The notes below the pieces were generated by a model that saw only the letters and a list, made by a program, of their open reading frames with translations, did no database searches and had not been told where the DNA came from. 64,000 nt of DNA from Isochrysis galbana. Its lineage: Eukaryota; Haptophyta; Isochrysidales; Isochrysidaceae. This document shows positions 1 through 10,337 of this stretch, one piece after another. Position numbers and translations under genes: made by a program. The DNA is taken from the NCBI GenBank assembly GCA_018136815.1, contig CM030931.1, forward strand, positions 6,144,148 to 6,208,147, written 5' to 3'. How positions within the stretch are numbered: position 1 is the stretch's first letter; every line of letters begins with the position of its first letter.

Positions 1-781
1 AACTTATGTTTCCCGGTCGCTGCATTACAGTTGTTTCGCCAGGCCCTCACCCTCTCTAATCCTTCCCCGAGAGAATTCTCCTCTCCCGCCTCGCCTCTCG
101 CGGCTGTCTCCCTGTCTCCCTGGGTTTCGCCCCCCCCCCCCCCTCCTTCGCCCCCCCCCCCGCCCCCCTCCCGAAGCCAGCGGTCGCTCGGGCTCGGGGC
201 CCAAGCCGGCCCAAGCCGGCGATGGCACTGTGAGAAAAGTCTTTGTTTATTCAATATATATCCCGTTGTGCCACCCCCCAGAAACCAGCGGCCGTTCCCC
301 TGTCAGCTTGCAGAGGTAATGTGAGTAATGTCATCATTTACAATATCATCTCGTGCTGGTGACGTCCGTTGTGGAGACAAGGGCGACAAAATTAGATCGA
401 GAGGGCGATGAGAGATCGGCTGCGACTCGGTTCACGAGATCGAGAGATGCGCCAGATCGGCGCCGCAGCCCGCCCGTTTCACTTGTCCACCATGGGAAAG
501 ACAGGCGCTTTACCCGACATCGCGGGCACTTCCGGATGGCCACTTCATATTGCAAAGCTCACAACTCGGCGTCTTTTCGGAAGACAACGCCCTATGTACA
601 CCTCTGCCGCTTCAGCAGCAGGCGGGGGGAGAAATGCTGCGGGTGCCCACCGTTGGGCCGAGAGGGCCGCCATGGCGGCATAATCCGGTAGAGGGGTACG
701 ATTCCATGGATTTCGTACCCCAGGGGGGTACATTGTAGCACAAAACATTTTAACCGTATGTGCGTGTGCAGTTGCGGCACA
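1..781. other. intergenic, no gene recognised
   Basis: C-rich sequence with C-runs near 128-170 and 820-850. Short open frames exist on both strands (for example around 353-691), but none shows a recognisable domain or consistent coding character. No RNA gene was seen. Confidence 0.5.
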
Positions 782-875
782 CTGGAGGGTGAGTGGTTCC
801 CGCCCCCCATGAGGGGGCTTTGGGGGGGGGGGAGGGGGCGTGGTCTACACCATGGTGACTAATCACAAGATTAAG
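782..875 (-). repeat. 5'-end fragment of hairpin-headed element (subfamily 4)
   Basis: This stretch matches the right end of the copy at 54985-55222: a G-rich run, the CCCCCCATGAGGGG hairpin, then CCATGGTGACTAATCACAAGATTAG, the terminal stem of this subfamily. The hairpin lies on the right, so the element points left. The rest of the element is missing. The following 876-1122 has nothing I recognise and runs into the 3' side of the PH-like gene. Confidence 0.5.
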
Positions 876-1122
876 TGCTTGTTTCACGATCTACGTACCC
901 TACAGCGATTCGTCCGATTCACTAGGTTGGCGACAATGCGTATTTCTTATTGCTGCGGCATACATATCCTGGGATTGCAGGTCTATTCAAAGGTGCCGCA
1001 TACAATCGACTGTCGAGTATGACGGGTCCAAGCTATGAACAATCAACCTGCACCGTGTTGGAAGGTATGCAACTCGCAACTCCATGACGAGCAAGGTGAG
1101 TATTATCCGCTTAAGATTAACC

Positions 1123-4100
1123 TTAGGAGTCGGGACGAATAGTTATCGTTCGAGAAATAAGGCCAACCTCGCATGCCCGTACTAGGCCTTCTTGCCACAT
1201 GGTATATGCGTCTTTCGTTTCGGGGTTGATTTGCATGGTGGCCCCTTCAGCGGAAAGGCGGAACGTGTAATCATCACCGCTGCCTACCCTTTGTATCGCT
1301 GCACCTCGACTCAAGTTCATTTCGCCGCGCTGCTTGATCAGTCCTGGTGTCGACGTTGGCTCGTACCATTTGAGCTTGCAATCCCGGGTAATCGCAAAAA
1401 ACTTTTGTGAGTAGAAGAAAATGCCTCGTTTAAGTGACCATCCGCAAAAAACAACATCGGGAGAGACCATGAGTATCTCGGGCGTTGTGGGCTCCGTAGA
1501 TGATGGCGATTGATTTGATGGACTGAGTACGGATGATAGTATGGAACCAATGTTAGAAGCTGAACGTTTTGGTGGCTCGAGGTGGCCCCGTTGGTTCTCC
1601 GACGAAGGGGCGGTCCTAGCAAGCTCTTGGACAGGCGGTGGCGGTGGCGGTGGCGGTGGCGGTGGCGGTGGCGACAGCCCTTGCAACGACCCTGCGGCCA
1701 TGAATGACTCCAAAGCGGGCGTGTCCCGGTATTCAATTCGGGGAGGTGGAGACGAGAACACGTCTTCAGCAAAGGCGTCATCGAACGAGGCGTCGAACGA
1801 GGGTTGAGAATGCGCTAGAGCATCCTTCGAGGCGAAGATTTCTCCCGCCACATTAGGGTGAAGTTTTGACGGGGACGACACGTCAAAGTTAGCTACGAAA
1901 GACGATGTGCAAGTTTGAAATGTTGGTGCTCCCGCACTAACTGTCGACTGGGCAAAAGGAGTACGAGAACTTGGGTCGGTGCCCGACGATGTGCGATAGC
2001 AAGTGAAAGGCGCAGACTCCACAGGCTCTGCAGTGTTGGGGGATTGAGCAATGCCAACGTTGTGCAGAGCGACGGACGCCTGCTCGTCATCGAAGACTAC
2101 ATTATCGAAATTTCCGAATGTCATGTTGTCACTAGCATCCGGGTCAGGTGAGCCTAACGACGCTGGGGACGGACTCCCTCCAGAAGATCCAAGTATGGCG
2201 TCGAGGGATTTTCGCCTCGTGAGTGACGCATCCGTTGAGAGGGGTGCTATCGAGGTAATATTGTCATTGGCCTCAGCGAAGGCTAATTCGTCATCATCGT
2301 CGATAGTGCTCGAATCGTCTAATCGTGGCAACCTTTGACTGACTCTCTGGGGCTCAACCTCGTTCCATTCAGCATCGTCTGATTCAGCAAAGAAGGAAAG
2401 CCCTGCAGCTTGTTCACAAGAGTCAAGATCAAGCACAGTACTTGGTGGGGGCGACGTCGTATCTCCAAGGTGAACGAAACTGCTACGTTCAGTTGAGAGC
2501 GACGAATCATCTTTCGAATCGCATGCCAAATGGTCGATTGTCGTTTCAGGTTTGAAAGACCAAGGACGATCATGTCCTCCGCTACATGGTGTACTAACTT
2601 GCTCCATGAGGTGATCCTGTGCAAACGATTCTTCGCGAGTTTCCTCCAACAAGCTAGAAGATATTGCGTCCACGCAGGTTGCCTCAATATTTGTTGATGG
2701 GTGTGTAATTGGTGAAGGTGCCATCCCGTTTGCACACTGCAGGGTAGTTGCACTAGAGGCCAGTGCACCTAGACTATCCGAGCCCTGGGTGGTATTATCT
2801 TCTTGAAAGGAGACGAAAGACTGAGAGAAGGTCGCACTAGATACATCTTGGCGGTGGGTTGCAGAATTCTCGGAGGGGAAAGAAGCTGCCCAGCCATTGG
2901 GACTCGAGGGCACGGGCTCAGACATGCCACTATTGGCAGCAGTGTTGACAGCGTGTTCTTCCGACGCGAGCATTGACTCTTGTTCTTGCGACGCAAGCAT
3001 GGACTCGAGCTCGTCGGGCTCTTCTAGGGTGATGGGTGCAATCCCGGAGATTCGGCGTCCATCGAGAGGATCATGATCAGACCAAAGCTCGACTTCGTGT
3101 TGCGTGGTTTTGATACTATCTGGGCCCTCGTGTCCGTTTGGAGCGTCACTAGATGTTGCTACCTCCGACGACTCTATGGGGGGATACTGGCCCTGCAATT
3201 CTCGGCGTTGGACATTTGCTCGATGAATTGTCTGGACCTTGATTGCAGCCGCGACGGTCGCCGAATCAATACTGACCTTCGAGACGATCGAGATCGGCTC
3301 GGTGGTTTCCCATTGTGGGCCATTCGTGTCGTCGAACACGACGCTAGACGTAGCTGCTGCTACCGAACCATCTATTTCGCAAGGAACACAAGACGTCTCA
3401 TGTACTTGGATGATGCGGGCACCATGCACCTCGACCGTCGAGGCGGATGACGAGAAGGCGTGCAATCCTTCTCGGCTTGGGTAACCAACGGGCTTGTCTT
3501 TCCACTCAACGAAGGCCTCCTCGGCGACTCTGCCCGTGGTGTTCGGCGCAGATGCCGAATTGTTTGCGAGTTCAAGCGTATCGCTCGCCGGCGCCATCTC
3601 AGATGCTTTCTCGCCGCATGGCCCACAGAGGGGTTCGGACGGCAGCATTGCCGTACTCAGAGGTTGAGCGGGAAATTCATACTCGAGTCCGTCCTGGCCC
3701 ATGGCAAGCATCATCGATGCTTCGGGGGCAACAAGCGTATGCATGGCTGAAGGTGTTCCCACCGCTGTATGTGACAAATCAGCTGTAGAGGACCCGAACG
3801 TCGCAAGATTAGCGCGCGTGCTCGCCACGATGTGCGGCTGCTCAAGATTGTCGTGAAACTCCTGTGGGGGCGTCGCCTCAAAATGAGATTCCTGATCTGA
3901 TCGGGCGCCAATTGTGCAGGTGCCCTCTACGGGGTTCGATAGTGGTGTTGCTTCGGAGACGCTCTCGTTGATTGAAGCCGGTTGTTGCAAAGCTGCGTTT
4001 TGCTGTTCCCCTATTGACTCATCTGATGCAATGCTCTCATGGATGGTCCGTGCTAGATCAGGTGCTGGCTCCATGACCGAATCCGATGCAGATACCGACA

Positions 4101-5751
4101 AGCCGGTAAATGTAACGCTCTTATCTACGCCCGTCGCAGGCATGTCCCGCTGTGGCGCAGCGTTGCCCTCGTCCGCGGATGCTGATACTGCCACAATGGA
4201 TTCCGATAAGAGTGCCGATGAGTCGTGGAATGCAGAGTCCTCACTCGTAAAACTCGCTTGCACGGCTTCCCGCGGATTTTCACCGTGAGAGCCAAGGCGG
4301 GTATGTGCGGGCAAGCACGATTCTTCGGACGGCGGGATGGGGAATGCAGAATCACCATCAGACACCGGCAGCGTGTCCTGGCTGAATGATTCAAGCGTAG
4401 CGACTGTCGTTTTCATGGTTGGCTCCAATGCTGGAGTTGTTGCATAGAGGGGTGATGAATCTTTGTGTGATTCCATCGCCATTGAGTTATTGGAGGCCAT
4501 TGCCTCGTGCGGGCACGATGTGGTGAGCACGATGGAATCCGACGTCCGAGAGCACTGATCACTCAACCCAAAACCCTCGAGTGCCCCTACTGCACTGCTT
4601 TTCTCGGCATCATCTTTTGTATACGGAAGAGCATCCGCTCTCTCCCCCAAGTCGCTAGACAACAAATTCGCCCTGTTTTGCTTAGCAGAAAATGCATCAC
4701 ACTGGTTGAAGAAGCTCTCAGCGTTCGCAGCATTCGCGTCAGGTGAAGGTCTTTCCGACGCGTCCATATTTCTTTTTGCTTCCAGGCTAATAGGATCGAA
4801 CACCCCAGGTTGTATCATTGTGGTGACTTCAACTTGCATTTGAATCTCTTGAGCATGTCGCGAGCCAGCATAGCTGTTCCTCTCACTCGATGTAGTCAGC
4901 CCAACCCCCGAGCCAACAAAATCTCTGTAAGGATCGGAGAAAATACCACGAGCCGGCGAGGCTGGCTCCTGCTGCTGTTCTGGCAAAAGGAAGCCAGGGT
5001 CCATAGAACTAGCTTGCAGAATCGGTGGTGCACTTCCCTCTTCGCCCATTGTCTGGGTCGGGAAGGCTAAGCCAACTGGGGGTCGCTCCTCCCCTACCAT
5101 GTCGCTAGGTGTTATGTGGCCAACCGAGAAGGCATTGTCACAAGATGAACTCGATTGCGAAAACTCTGGTGTAATCATGAACGCCTCATCGAAGAGGGAT
5201 ACTGATTCAGACTGGAATTGCGTGGGCCCAGCCGATGTGATCGAACTGAGTTCCCTCGAGGGTGATTCATACTCCCTTAGCGACGCCAGTGTCTCTGTGA
5301 CGAATGTCGAAGACGGTGCCCCGCGGAGAGCGCCTTTTCCCAAATTCGAATCGGCATGGGCGCCTAGAACGTGGGTATCTGTGGTGTCCTGCCCCATAGC
5401 CAGATCATGGTGCTGTGGCACAAAAGCCTCATCAAATGGCGACTTCTCTCCATCGAGTTTAGGCGGAGGGACGAATGCATCGTCGAGCAGCGTCTCTTCT
5501 CTGAGGGTGGCGAGCTGTGCGCGCCACGCCTGCTGCTCAAGCGATGACTCGAGCACGGGCTGCGGCGTGCTGAGCGCTGCCTGCAGCTCAGGGGGTGAGA
5601 GAGCGGCGCCCGCGTCAGGATGATCTGGGCCGAGTGGTCCCGCGGGGGGGAGCGGCTCGGTGAGCGTCCCATCGTCCATCACGTGACGAGGGGAGCACGC
5701 GTGTCCTCCCACTCGGCGCTCGGCGGGCGCTCGGCGGCCCCCTCCCACCAC
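1123..5751 (-). CDS. large acidic/Ser-rich protein with C-terminal PH-like domain
   Basis: A single 1542-codon ORF. The last ~110 residues (roughly 1430-1525) read as a pleckstrin-homology-like fold: GWSLKRG, a KFFAIT strand, LKWYEP, a FRL strand and a final helix containing MWQEGL. PH domains bind phosphoinositides or proteins at membranes. The other ~1400 residues look disordered and rich in Ser, Thr, Glu and Pro. They carry a recurrent [DE]xAF motif: DDAF at 90-93, DEAF at 107-110, then further FDEAF, CDNAF, DSAF and FDDAF. A 14-proline run just before the PH region comes from a GGTGGC-type repeat near 1636-1672. Met25 (codon at 5679) is an equally good start. The length without introns and the motif repetition suggest a scaffold, perhaps of endocytosis or actin; that is inference. 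Exact family unknown. Confidence 0.75.
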   Translation of the reverse strand: MVGGGRRAPAERRVGGHACSPRHVMDDGTLTEPLPPAGPLGPDHPDAGAALSPPELQAALSTPQPVLESSLEQQAWRAQLATLREETLLDDAFVPPPKLDGEKSPFDEAFVPQHHDLAMGQDTTDTHVLGAHADSNLGKGALRGAPSSTFVTETLASLREYESPSRELSSITSAGPTQFQSESVSLFDEAFMITPEFSQSSSSCDNAFSVGHITPSDMVGEERPPVGLAFPTQTMGEEGSAPPILQASSMDPGFLLPEQQQEPASPARGIFSDPYRDFVGSGVGLTTSSERNSYAGSRHAQEIQMQVEVTTMIQPGVFDPISLEAKRNMDASERPSPDANAANAESFFNQCDAFSAKQNRANLLSSDLGERADALPYTKDDAEKSSAVGALEGFGLSDQCSRTSDSIVLTTSCPHEAMASNNSMAMESHKDSSPLYATTPALEPTMKTTVATLESFSQDTLPVSDGDSAFPIPPSEESCLPAHTRLGSHGENPREAVQASFTSEDSAFHDSSALLSESIVAVSASADEGNAAPQRDMPATGVDKSVTFTGLSVSASDSVMEPAPDLARTIHESIASDESIGEQQNAALQQPASINESVSEATPLSNPVEGTCTIGARSDQESHFEATPPQEFHDNLEQPHIVASTRANLATFGSSTADLSHTAVGTPSAMHTLVAPEASMMLAMGQDGLEYEFPAQPLSTAMLPSEPLCGPCGEKASEMAPASDTLELANNSASAPNTTGRVAEEAFVEWKDKPVGYPSREGLHAFSSSASTVEVHGARIIQVHETSCVPCEIDGSVAAATSSVVFDDTNGPQWETTEPISIVSKVSIDSATVAAAIKVQTIHRANVQRRELQGQYPPIESSEVATSSDAPNGHEGPDSIKTTQHEVELWSDHDPLDGRRISGIAPITLEEPDELESMLASQEQESMLASEEHAVNTAANSGMSEPVPSSPNGWAASFPSENSATHRQDVSSATFSQSFVSFQEDNTTQGSDSLGALASSATTLQCANGMAPSPITHPSTNIEATCVDAISSSLLEETREESFAQDHLMEQVSTPCSGGHDRPWSFKPETTIDHLACDSKDDSSLSTERSSFVHLGDTTSPPPSTVLDLDSCEQAAGLSFFAESDDAEWNEVEPQRVSQRLPRLDDSSTIDDDDELAFAEANDNITSIAPLSTDASLTRRKSLDAILGSSGGSPSPASLGSPDPDASDNMTFGNFDNVVFDDEQASVALHNVGIAQSPNTAEPVESAPFTCYRTSSGTDPSSRTPFAQSTVSAGAPTFQTCTSSFVANFDVSSPSKLHPNVAGEIFASKDALAHSQPSFDASFDDAFAEDVFSSPPPRIEYRDTPALESFMAAGSLQGLSPPPPPPPPPPPPPVQELARTAPSSENQRGHLEPPKRSASNIGSILSSVLSPSNQSPSSTEPTTPEILMVSPDVVFCGWSLKRGIFFYSQKFFAITRDCKLKWYEPTSTPGLIKQRGEMNLSRGAAIQRVGSGDDYTFRLSAEGATMQINPETKDAYTMWQEGLVRACEVGLISRTITIRPDS

Positions 5752-5803
5752 CCCGAGCTAGAAGCGAGGCCCCTGTTTATTTAGCTTGAGCTGTTTTGTA
5801 GTA

Positions 5804-6094
5804 GCCCGGTCACTCACTATGTGCTATGTGGGTGCGGAGGGCACCAGCTACATTCTACGATGGGTAAATGAAGGGCTAAATAAGCTCCCTATGTTCCGGT
5901 AGGATGGATCAGCAAAAAAAAGTGGGGGTTCCCCGGCGAAATTTTCGAAAAATATCGAATTTCAGGCCTTAGCCTTCGAAGACGGTGCGCGAAATACAGT
6001 CGGTCCCCCCTCCGGTATAATTTTTAGTGAGGCCCTTCATGCGAGGCACAAACATCGAATGACGAGGAATTTTGTGACGCCGACTCACTGGGGT
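5804..6094. repeat. dispersed repeat D, copy 1
   Basis: About 290 bp beginning CCCGGTCACTCAC and ending near ACTCACTGGGGTC. It matches 61304-61585 along its whole length and 62644-62735 over its first ~90 bp. The common start in three unrelated contexts marks a genuine end of the repeat. The middle is rich in TTCGAAA motifs. No ORF is conserved. It starts about 50 bp upstream of the PH-like gene's first ATG. Confidence 0.75.
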
Positions 6095-6565
6095 CCACAA
6101 GGCCTCGTTCTATGCACACTGAACCATAAGTCATACTCGTATTTTTGATTTTTGCGCTCTTCAGCAATGTGTAATGTGTATAGGGCCTGGTAAGAGTTTC
6201 GCGAAACTTTTTACGAAATTTGGGGGACGTCTCGGCGGGAAGAAATTTCGAGAAATTGGGGGGGGGGGGGGGGATTCGTGAAAAAAGAAACTTTCACACA
6301 ACTTTTGCGAAATATGCTGGTAAAAGCCGAAATGTAACTCTATTTGCCACTACCCACATTGGGGCGGGCTCGCGCCCCAGTCTGGGCCCCAGTGGCTCGT
6401 GGCGCGGCTAGCGGCTAGGCGCCCGCACGCCCCCCCCCCGGAAGCCAGAAGGCAGAAGACCAGGCGAATCATGTGTTTTTGCTCTTAATCAAATACACAC
6501 CACTTTTTGTGTTTTATTTACGTAAATTAGCAAATTAGCCCCGTCTTTCTGGTAAAGTGAGAAGA
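6095..6565. other. intergenic, no gene recognised
   Basis: AT-richer stretch with repeated TTTCGCGAAA/TTTCGAAA motifs, a 17-base G-run near 6258 and a C-run near 6433. No coding signal seen. Confidence 0.5.
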
Positions 6566-6976
6566 TCATCTAGCATAAGCGACGGTGCGGCGGCACGCAG
6601 CGCGGCCGAGAACACCGAATTGGCTGATCTTGAGGTCGTACCCGTTGAGGTTTACCCCTTGTATGTCGGGATCTCCGTTGATGGCGCGGGTGAGTGCTTC
6701 GGTCGTGAGGAGAAAAGTGAGCGGTGAAAGCGGGCATCCCTGGGGCATCCCGCTCCCTATCGTGAAGGGGTAGCTCCGGCCGCCGTTGACTTTGATCGTA
6801 CGGACTGATCTTGCCTCCTCGCTAGTGAGTGCTTTGGCTAGGTGTTGGAAGTCGGGCCCAAAGTTGAGGAGGCGGAGTGCTAGGTGGTAGAACTCCCAGC
6901 TGACTCTATCGAATGCCTTTTCCCAGTCGAGCGCTAGGAGGCTTAGCCGAGAGACTCGCATGAAGCGACGCGTCAC
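6566..6976 (-). pseudogene. LINE-type reverse transcriptase fragment
   Basis: The frame encodes the central part of a non-LTR reverse transcriptase: ALDWEKAFDRVSWEF (first catalytic Asp), then GMPQGCPLSPLTFLL (the GxPQGxPLSP block), then LTRAINGDPDIQGV. The frame stops just where the YxDD box should be; TAT GCT and GAT GAT are separated by one extra base near 6567-6585, which fits a frameshift. No endonuclease or C-terminal part is attached, so this is a truncated, dead copy. Whether it belongs to the same family as the LINE at 29.5-31.2 kb cannot be judged, because the two pieces do not overlap. 6977-7149 has no recognised feature. Confidence 0.8.
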
Positions 6977-7149
6977 CCCGCTCCGACCGACAGCTCGGAT
7001 GGACGACCGTCCATGACCACGGACACGCTGAGCGAACGCTCGTACGCATTAATACGAAGACGCCCGGCAACAACTACTGTATAGACAGGTCACCCATCAA
7101 AACAGGAGGAAGGAGAGAACCTACCGATGGGGACAGGTGCACCCCGCCT

Positions 7150-7306
7150 AGCTCGAAACCCCCGCACGACCCGGGCCCCTAAGTAGAGCACGAGGGGAGT
7201 TGCCGCAAGGCAGGGAGTGGGGGAGTGGGTAGAAAAAGGGCGAGGCTTCGTGAGCGTCTTCCAGTGCCACGAGCGAGGTGAGAATATTAAAAGTTTTTTT
7301 TTAAAG
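7150..7306 (+). repeat. 3'-end fragment of hairpin-headed, T-tailed element
   Basis: Reads CCCCTAAGTAGAGCACGAGG, a GCCGCAAGGC stretch, GCCACGAGCGAGGTGAG, then AATATTAAAAGTTTTTTTTT. Near-matches occur at 25828-25965 (+), 24066-24225, 40225-40400, 43386-43560 and 60053-60200 (all -), and at the end of 34783-35537 (+). Only the 3' end is present, as expected for 5'-truncated target-primed copies. 7311-7455 shows nothing further. Confidence 0.7.
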
Positions 7307-7455
7307 TACCAGCGGAAAAATGATTTCTGCTCTGGGTGGTGGGTTCCCGCGAGATGCGCTATGAGGCGCTCTGGGCAGGATCTTGGCCTTTCCTGCCCGC
7401 CGCAGCGTAGAGCGCCACGACAAGGCCCGTCCTGAGGCCACCCACGGGTCTCGCC

Positions 7456-7605
7456 TCATTCATCGATCAATGCCGGATCTGGCACTGTCCGAGAGAGGAT
7501 GGCCGCGTAGGCAGCCTCAACGCGCAGGCTCGTCAGCCACGCGTGGACGGCCGCGTTAGTGAGCTGGTCCTGGTTCTCGATGCCGAGTTCGAGAGAGGGC
7601 GAATC
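7456..7605 (-). CDS. possible last exon of an unidentified gene
   Basis: On the minus strand a CTCGCAG acceptor-like site is followed by 49 codons and a stop. The translation has balanced, amphipathic composition, containing GIENQDQLTNAAVHAWLTSL and VEAAYAAILSRTVPDPALIDE. It does not look like random GC-rich DNA. No upstream exon could be identified, so this may be a remnant. Function unknown. Confidence 0.3.
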   Translation of the reverse strand, partial: DSPSLELGIENQDQLTNAAVHAWLTSLRVEAAYAAILSRTVPDPALIDE

Positions 7606-8166
7606 CTGCGAGGGGCGGGTCGGGATGGTCGGGGTGGGGCCCCTGGTAGCCAGGGTAGCCGCGTGCGCTCGCTATGAGGAGTTGGGTGGGCTGCGCGGGC
7701 AATGATGCCAAAGGGTCAGGGGGTGGTCGGACTGTCGGCAGCCCGACACGGCGCTGCATCGGGCGGGAATCAAATGCCGAATGTAGCTTAGATATAAAGG
7801 AACCGATCCCCCCGCGGGCGCGACCGCCAATTCTTTACGGATAGAGCGTGAGCGCGCGTGACGGAGGGGGAGAGAGGGGGGGCGAATCGCACCATTTCTT
7901 GGCGAAGATTTTCGTAGCGTCAGGTAGCCCCCCCGGGAGGTTTTTTATTGGGCATCGCGCCACGGTCAAAAAATGCAGCCCAATCCTTACTAGTCGTTAA
8001 AAAGCCCCTGTTTGACCGCCCTACTAATAGAAAACTGTGCTGGATGAGGAGCCGTAGCCTGTACTTTACTCCTAGAGCAGCAGGAGTACTTGCTTGATCC
8101 GCGAGTACCCCGACCCCCGCCTGCCGCGCGGACGTCGCGCGAGCCACAACGCCCCAGGGCAGAGCC
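7606..8166. other. upstream region of the prolyl 4-hydroxylase-like gene
   Basis: No gene recognised. GATATAAAGG at 7791-7800 is a TATA-like site on the + strand, about 370 bp before the next start codon. The phrase CTGTTTGACCGCCCTA at 8009-8024 recurs at 62469-62484 in another intergenic region. A C-run lies near 7927. Confidence 0.35.
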
Positions 8167-10008
8167 ATGGGTAAGAAGCGCAGGCGGCAAGAGGAGCCGC
8201 GTGCGGAGCCATACGCGCCGCCCCCTCAGATTGAGCCGCCGCGTTCTCAGCCAGACGACCCGCTGGGCGGTCTCTCGTGGCACGACGTTCAGACTGCAAC
8301 GGACGTTCTTGTGCTGCTGAATCAACGTCCCGATGTCTTTGGGGCCCAGCCTCTCCGTGGGCTGAGGGCCGCGCTGCATCCGCTAGTGATGGCTCAAATA
8401 CGACGCTACGAGCCGGTCAACTTTACAACGCGCGTTTCCGCTGCTTTGCTCGGCAAGCGCTGGCACGAGGCCTTGCGAGCGCTCAATGGACTGCGCGACC
8501 TCGGCGAGCCTGTCAAAGCTGGCACAGTGCAGCGGTGGGTGCGACACTGCGACGGCTGTCCAGCTCATCTTCGAAGCAAGTTGTTTCAGGCTGTCCTTCT
8601 CTGCGGTCGGCCGTCTGAAATCAGCATTGACGGAGGTGAATTGAGCAATTGGGGCGAGGATATGGTTGACCAGCCTCAGGAAGCGGAGGCGGAGGCTAGA
8701 GTCACAAGATGTGCGCATAGTGACCCCGACGACCAGGTGAAGGGGGTCGAGCCTCGTCGCGTAGAGACTAGCCTCAACACGATTCGGACAGCTGACAGGG
8801 CAAACGCTCCGCAACATCCACCATCGCCACCGGATATTATATCTTGCATAACTGGCTCCACACCGGAAAGTACGATAGAACCTATCCATCACATCTTGTT
8901 CATTGAGCCGGCTGCAGAGCGCCAGCCGCCAAATCACTACGACTTACATATCAATGTCTCGGTGCCACACGCTATCGCATTCTCCCCTGCTCCCACGCCT
9001 GTCGCGAGGCGTGTCGTGGCGGGTGTCCCCGGGGCATTTGTCTTGGATAATGTTCTCACTCGGGAAGAGTGTGCTGCCATACTTACTCTCGCCCACAGGA
9101 TGGGCTTTCGCCTAGACCACCCGGTATCCAAGTCTGCGCCGTCACCGACGTACGTCACGCTATTTGCACTGGATGAGCGGCTAGCATCGGGCGGGCCGCC
9201 CTGCGTATAACCCGTGTTGATTGCGTGGTTGGTGCATCATCATCTCAACCTCAAGCCGCCTCAACCTACCACGCACCACCCACCTTATGCTTTCTGATCG
9301 CTAGTCTCTCCCGCCTCCGTCCAGGCGCTCATGTGAATGGTTAGCTGACAGCACCCTTTTGGAGCCGATATGGAGGCGTGCCGGTCCATTCCTTCCTGCC
9401 CAAATTGTGAGAGCAGAACGCCTTGGCATAAATGCACGATGGCGCCTCTTCGAGTACACACAGGGAGGCGTTTATCGTCCCCATATCGACGGTAAGTCTA
9501 GCTGTACGGCACTCATTTGCTATGCACGCACCGTGGCCCTCGATTGCACTTGTTCTGAAGCGTTGTAGAACAAATGATTCAGTAGCCCGGTCAAACAAGC
9601 TGAAGGTATTCCTCCACTTTCCGGTGGTCCTTACGCGAGATCGTCCTTTGGGTAGGTTCATGGCCGGCGGCAGGCCTGGACGAGAATGGTCAGTATGTGC
9701 ACGACAAGTGGGGCGCAAGCGTAAAGTCACGCCTCACCTTCCTCATCTATCTAAACGACGGCTTTGAAGGCGGCACAACCACGTTTTTTATGCCCAATGC
9801 TGAAGGAGAAGGACACCCATCCAATGTGGGCGACGCCTTGGATCCCAATTCCGGGGAGCTGTGCAGACACTCTGTGACCCCAGTTGCAGGGTCAGTACTC
9901 TGCTTTCCACAATCAAATTCGGCGAGCCTACTGCATGAAGGGAGCGCTGTCTTGCGTGGCAAAAAGTACGTCATCCGGACTGATGTCATGTACAAGGTGT
10001 CCCCATAG
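8167..10008 (+). CDS. 2-oxoglutarate/Fe(II) oxygenase, prolyl 4-hydroxylase-like (3 exons)
   Basis: Exons 8167-9149, 9325-9491 and 9674-10008 give 494 residues. Introns start GTACGT and GTAAGT, end CAG, and keep frame (phases 2 and 1). The C-terminal ~220 residues form the oxygenase fold: RLFEYTQGGVYRPHID supplies the HxD iron ligands (His381, Asp383). GLDENGQYVHDKW, SRLTFLIYLNDGFEGGTTTFF and LLHEG follow with the distal His471, and KKYVIRTDVMYK gives the 2-oxoglutarate-binding basic residue. The ~290-residue N-terminal part starts with a basic GKKRRRQ stretch (possible nuclear signal), is unassigned, and has no signal peptide. That argues against the secretory collagen/extensin type and for a nuclear or cytosolic substrate. 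Splice sites were chosen to restore the domain and have no transcript support. Confidence 0.82.
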
Positions 10009-10232
10009 TCGTTCTTTGGCGTTTGGCCGATGCAATTGATTTGAGCATTTTGCTGTGCACGTGCGATTGTTCCACAATAGTTTGCCTATTATCTGGGTGT
10101 TGGGAAGGCATCGCCATGGATAAGCCCATTCGCATCATCCATCAGATTTGTCCGGCAGACTCATGTTGGGAATGGGGGGGAGGCGGCAATGGCCAACGAC
10201 AAGGATTTGTTTAATGGATAGGATATCAACTG

Positions 10233-10337
10233 TAGTACTTTTATAAGTAGGAGGCCAGTGGGGGCCTCGCGCCCCCCTTTTTATCGCAGACACCCCCTGG
10301 GTGGGCCTGCACAACCAACCTCAGCCCCTGCCTGCCC
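10233..10337 (+). repeat. 5'-end fragment of hairpin-headed element (subfamily 2)
   Basis: Starts with GTACTTTTATAAGTAG (terminal stem), then GGCCAGTGGGGGCCTCGCGCCCCC (second hairpin). It continues through ATCGCAGACACCCCCTGGGTGGGCCTGCACA, as in 33433-33840. It breaks off into copia sequence at about 10338. 10009-10232 has no recognised feature. Confidence 0.65.

Noticed and set aside
1541-1807. Gly-rich ORF on the + strand
   Set aside because: Antisense of the poly-Pro stretch of the PH-like gene.
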